A DNA stretch of 6,440 nt from an uncultured Planctomycetaceae bacterium (GTDB lineage Bacteria; Planctomycetota; Planctomycetia; Pirellulales; Pirellulaceae). Location: positions 1 through 6,440 of the forward strand of contig CALBTA010000240.1 of NCBI GenBank assembly GCA_937967755.1, written 5' to 3'. A program made the translations under genes and the position numbers. Positions 5,329 through 6,440 of the stretch are shown piece by piece. Every line of letters begins with the position of its first letter. Position 1 is the first letter of the stretch. The notes under the pieces were generated by a model. It saw only the letters and a list, made by a program, of their open reading frames with translations, was not told the DNA's origin and did not search any database.

Positions 5329-6440
5329 ATGAAGACGCCTGCCGTTGCCGCCCTGACGTTGCTGTTTGCCATGTTCGTCGGCCTGGTCGGATTTGTCGGT
5401 TGTAGTAATGAGGCCGAGTTAAAGCAGCTTAAGAACGACGCGAAAGAAGCCCGCGAAGAGGCTGAAGCACTGCGTGAAAAAAACGCCGAGTTGACCGACG
5501 AGATTGAGACGACCAAATCGAATTCCGCCATGGAATTGGATCAGGCGAAGATCGCCAGAAACAAAGCGGTTTCGGAAGCGGAGAAGGCCCAAACTTTGGC
5601 GGATGAAGCGGCGACGGCCAAGGCAGCTGCCGAGAAGGCGACGACCGAGTCCGCAGCCAATCTGAAGAAAGCCGAAGAAGCCCGCGATGCGGCGACTGCG
5701 GCACAGTCTGCCCAACAAAAGCAGATGACTGAAGCCAAAAGGGTGATCGAGACTGCTGCGGTAGAGAAACGTGCTGCGGAACTCGAAGTCAAGAATGCAA
5801 AAGAAGCAGCCAGCGCCGTAACGGCTGAAGCGGCCAAGAAGATGGAAGCGGCACAAGCCGCACAAGCAAAAGCGGACGCAACCGCCGCCCAGGCAAAGAA
5901 AGATCTCGAAGCGATCACCAAGACCCGTGATGAAATCGCCGCACTGACCGAAGCACTGCAAGGCGAACGCGACGCTGCGAAGATGGAACGGGAAGCGGCC
6001 AATGCCGCTCAGGACGTTGCTGCCAAACAAAAAGAAGCCGCGCTGGCGGCGCTCGCCGCGGCGGCGACTGCGAAGGCCGAAGCGATCAAAGAGAAAGGCC
6101 GCACCGATGATTCGCTCGCCAAGCTGGAAGCCCAAGACGCTGCGTTAAAGGCGCAACAACTTGCCGCCGAGCAAGCCCAAAAAGAAGCCGAGCGGGCACA
6201 GAAAACCGCGGCCGAAGCTACCGAAGCAGCCGCAATGGCCAAAGCCGCCGCGGTCGAAGAAAAGTCGGCCGCCAACAAAGTCTTGCTCGCCGCCCGCGAA
6301 GAACAGAAGACGGCCGAAACGGCTCGCCAGGCCGCGATGGCCGCGAGCGAAGCCGCCAGCGCCGCCCAGGCCGCAGCCGCAGCGGAACGCAAAGCCGCAG
6401 CCGCCGAACGAGCTGGCGTAGCCGACAGCATCGCCAAACT
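5329..6440 (+). CDS. Alanine-rich coiled-coil lipoprotein, N-terminal part (3' end outside window)
   Basis: No stop occurs from the ATG at 5329 to the right edge, giving 370 visible residues. Residues 1-25 form a signal peptide (MKTP, hydrophobic core, FVGC). Cys25 is the likely lipidation site and Ser26 follows it, which under the enterobacterial rule would favour the outer membrane. The -3 Phe is unusual for a lipobox. Residues 31-62 follow clear heptads with L31, A38, A45, N52, I59 at one core position and L34, A41, L48, L55 at the other. From there on the chain is about one third Ala, with Lys, Glu, Gln and Asp. The mature part has no Pro, His, Cys or aromatic residue and only three glycines (212, 257, 363), so a very long continuous helix is predicted. 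It resembles TolA domain II or Lpp in character, but similarity searches are dominated by composition. No named family is recognised. A tether or spacer in the periplasm is inference. Confidence 0.85.
   Translation, partial: MKTPAVAALTLLFAMFVGLVGFVGCSNEAELKQLKNDAKEAREEAEALREKNAELTDEIETTKSNSAMELDQAKIARNKAVSEAEKAQTLADEAATAKAAAEKATTESAANLKKAEEARDAATAAQSAQQKQMTEAKRVIETAAVEKRAAELEVKNAKEAASAVTAEAAKKMEAAQAAQAKADATAAQAKKDLEAITKTRDEIAALTEALQGERDAAKMEREAANAAQDVAAKQKEAALAALAAAATAKAEAIKEKGRTDDSLAKLEAQDAALKAQQLAAEQAQKEAERAQKTAAEATEAAAMAKAAAVEEKSAANKVLLAAREEQKTAETARQAAMAASEAASAAQAAAAAERKAAAAERAGVADSIAK

Noticed and set aside
5419..6437. Several long - strand open frames (5419-6135, 5541-6002, 6009-6437) rich in Ala, Ser or Leu/Phe/Gly
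   Set aside because: They are reverse images of the Ala/Glu/Lys-rich coiled-coil gene, whose codons rarely give stops on the opposite strand. The + strand frame has a strong ribosome site and a signal peptide.

Overview
The window looks like a piece of a planctomycete chromosome, most likely a Pirellula-type lineage. This rests on gene content: a Tat-exported Gfo/Idh/MocA oxidoreductase, a DUF1501 protein, a DUF1559 prepilin-like protein carrying the H-X9-DG motif, and a small carboxypeptidase-regulatory-like lipoprotein directly behind it. All are families that are strongly expanded in Planctomycetes. Base composition is moderately GC-rich and every real gene is on the + strand.

Layout. Positions 2-484 hold the C-terminal part of an ApbE-type FAD:protein FMN transferase. 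The next roughly 200 bases carry two related long palindromes (484-522 and 561-595) and a possible extended -10 promoter. Positions 692-2032 encode a complete Gfo/Idh/MocA-family oxidoreductase with a twin-arginine signal. It is followed by a convincing intrinsic terminator at 2071-2106. Positions 2209-3633 encode a complete DUF1501 protein with a GTG start. Positions 3695-4672 encode a DUF1559 type IV pilin-like protein, and 4653-5093, overlapping it by 20 bases, a small lipoprotein. A gene-free stretch of 235 bases (5094-5328) precedes an alanine-rich coiled-coil lipoprotein gene that starts at 5329 and runs off the right edge with no stop in 370 codons.

How the genes relate. Almost everything here is predicted to act outside the cytoplasm: two Tat-type exported proteins, a pilin-like membrane-anchored protein, and two probable lipoproteins. 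The only tightly coupled pair is the DUF1559 gene with the lipoprotein. The oxidoreductase is separated from the DUF1501 gene by a terminator, so it is probably its own transcription unit. The DUF1501 gene has no visible DUF1549/DUF1553 partner, and may be read through into the DUF1559 gene 61 bases downstream. I see no mobile element, CRISPR array, tRNA, rRNA or defence system. The least ordinary items are the palindrome pair and the long coiled-coil lipoprotein; neither is proof of a new system.
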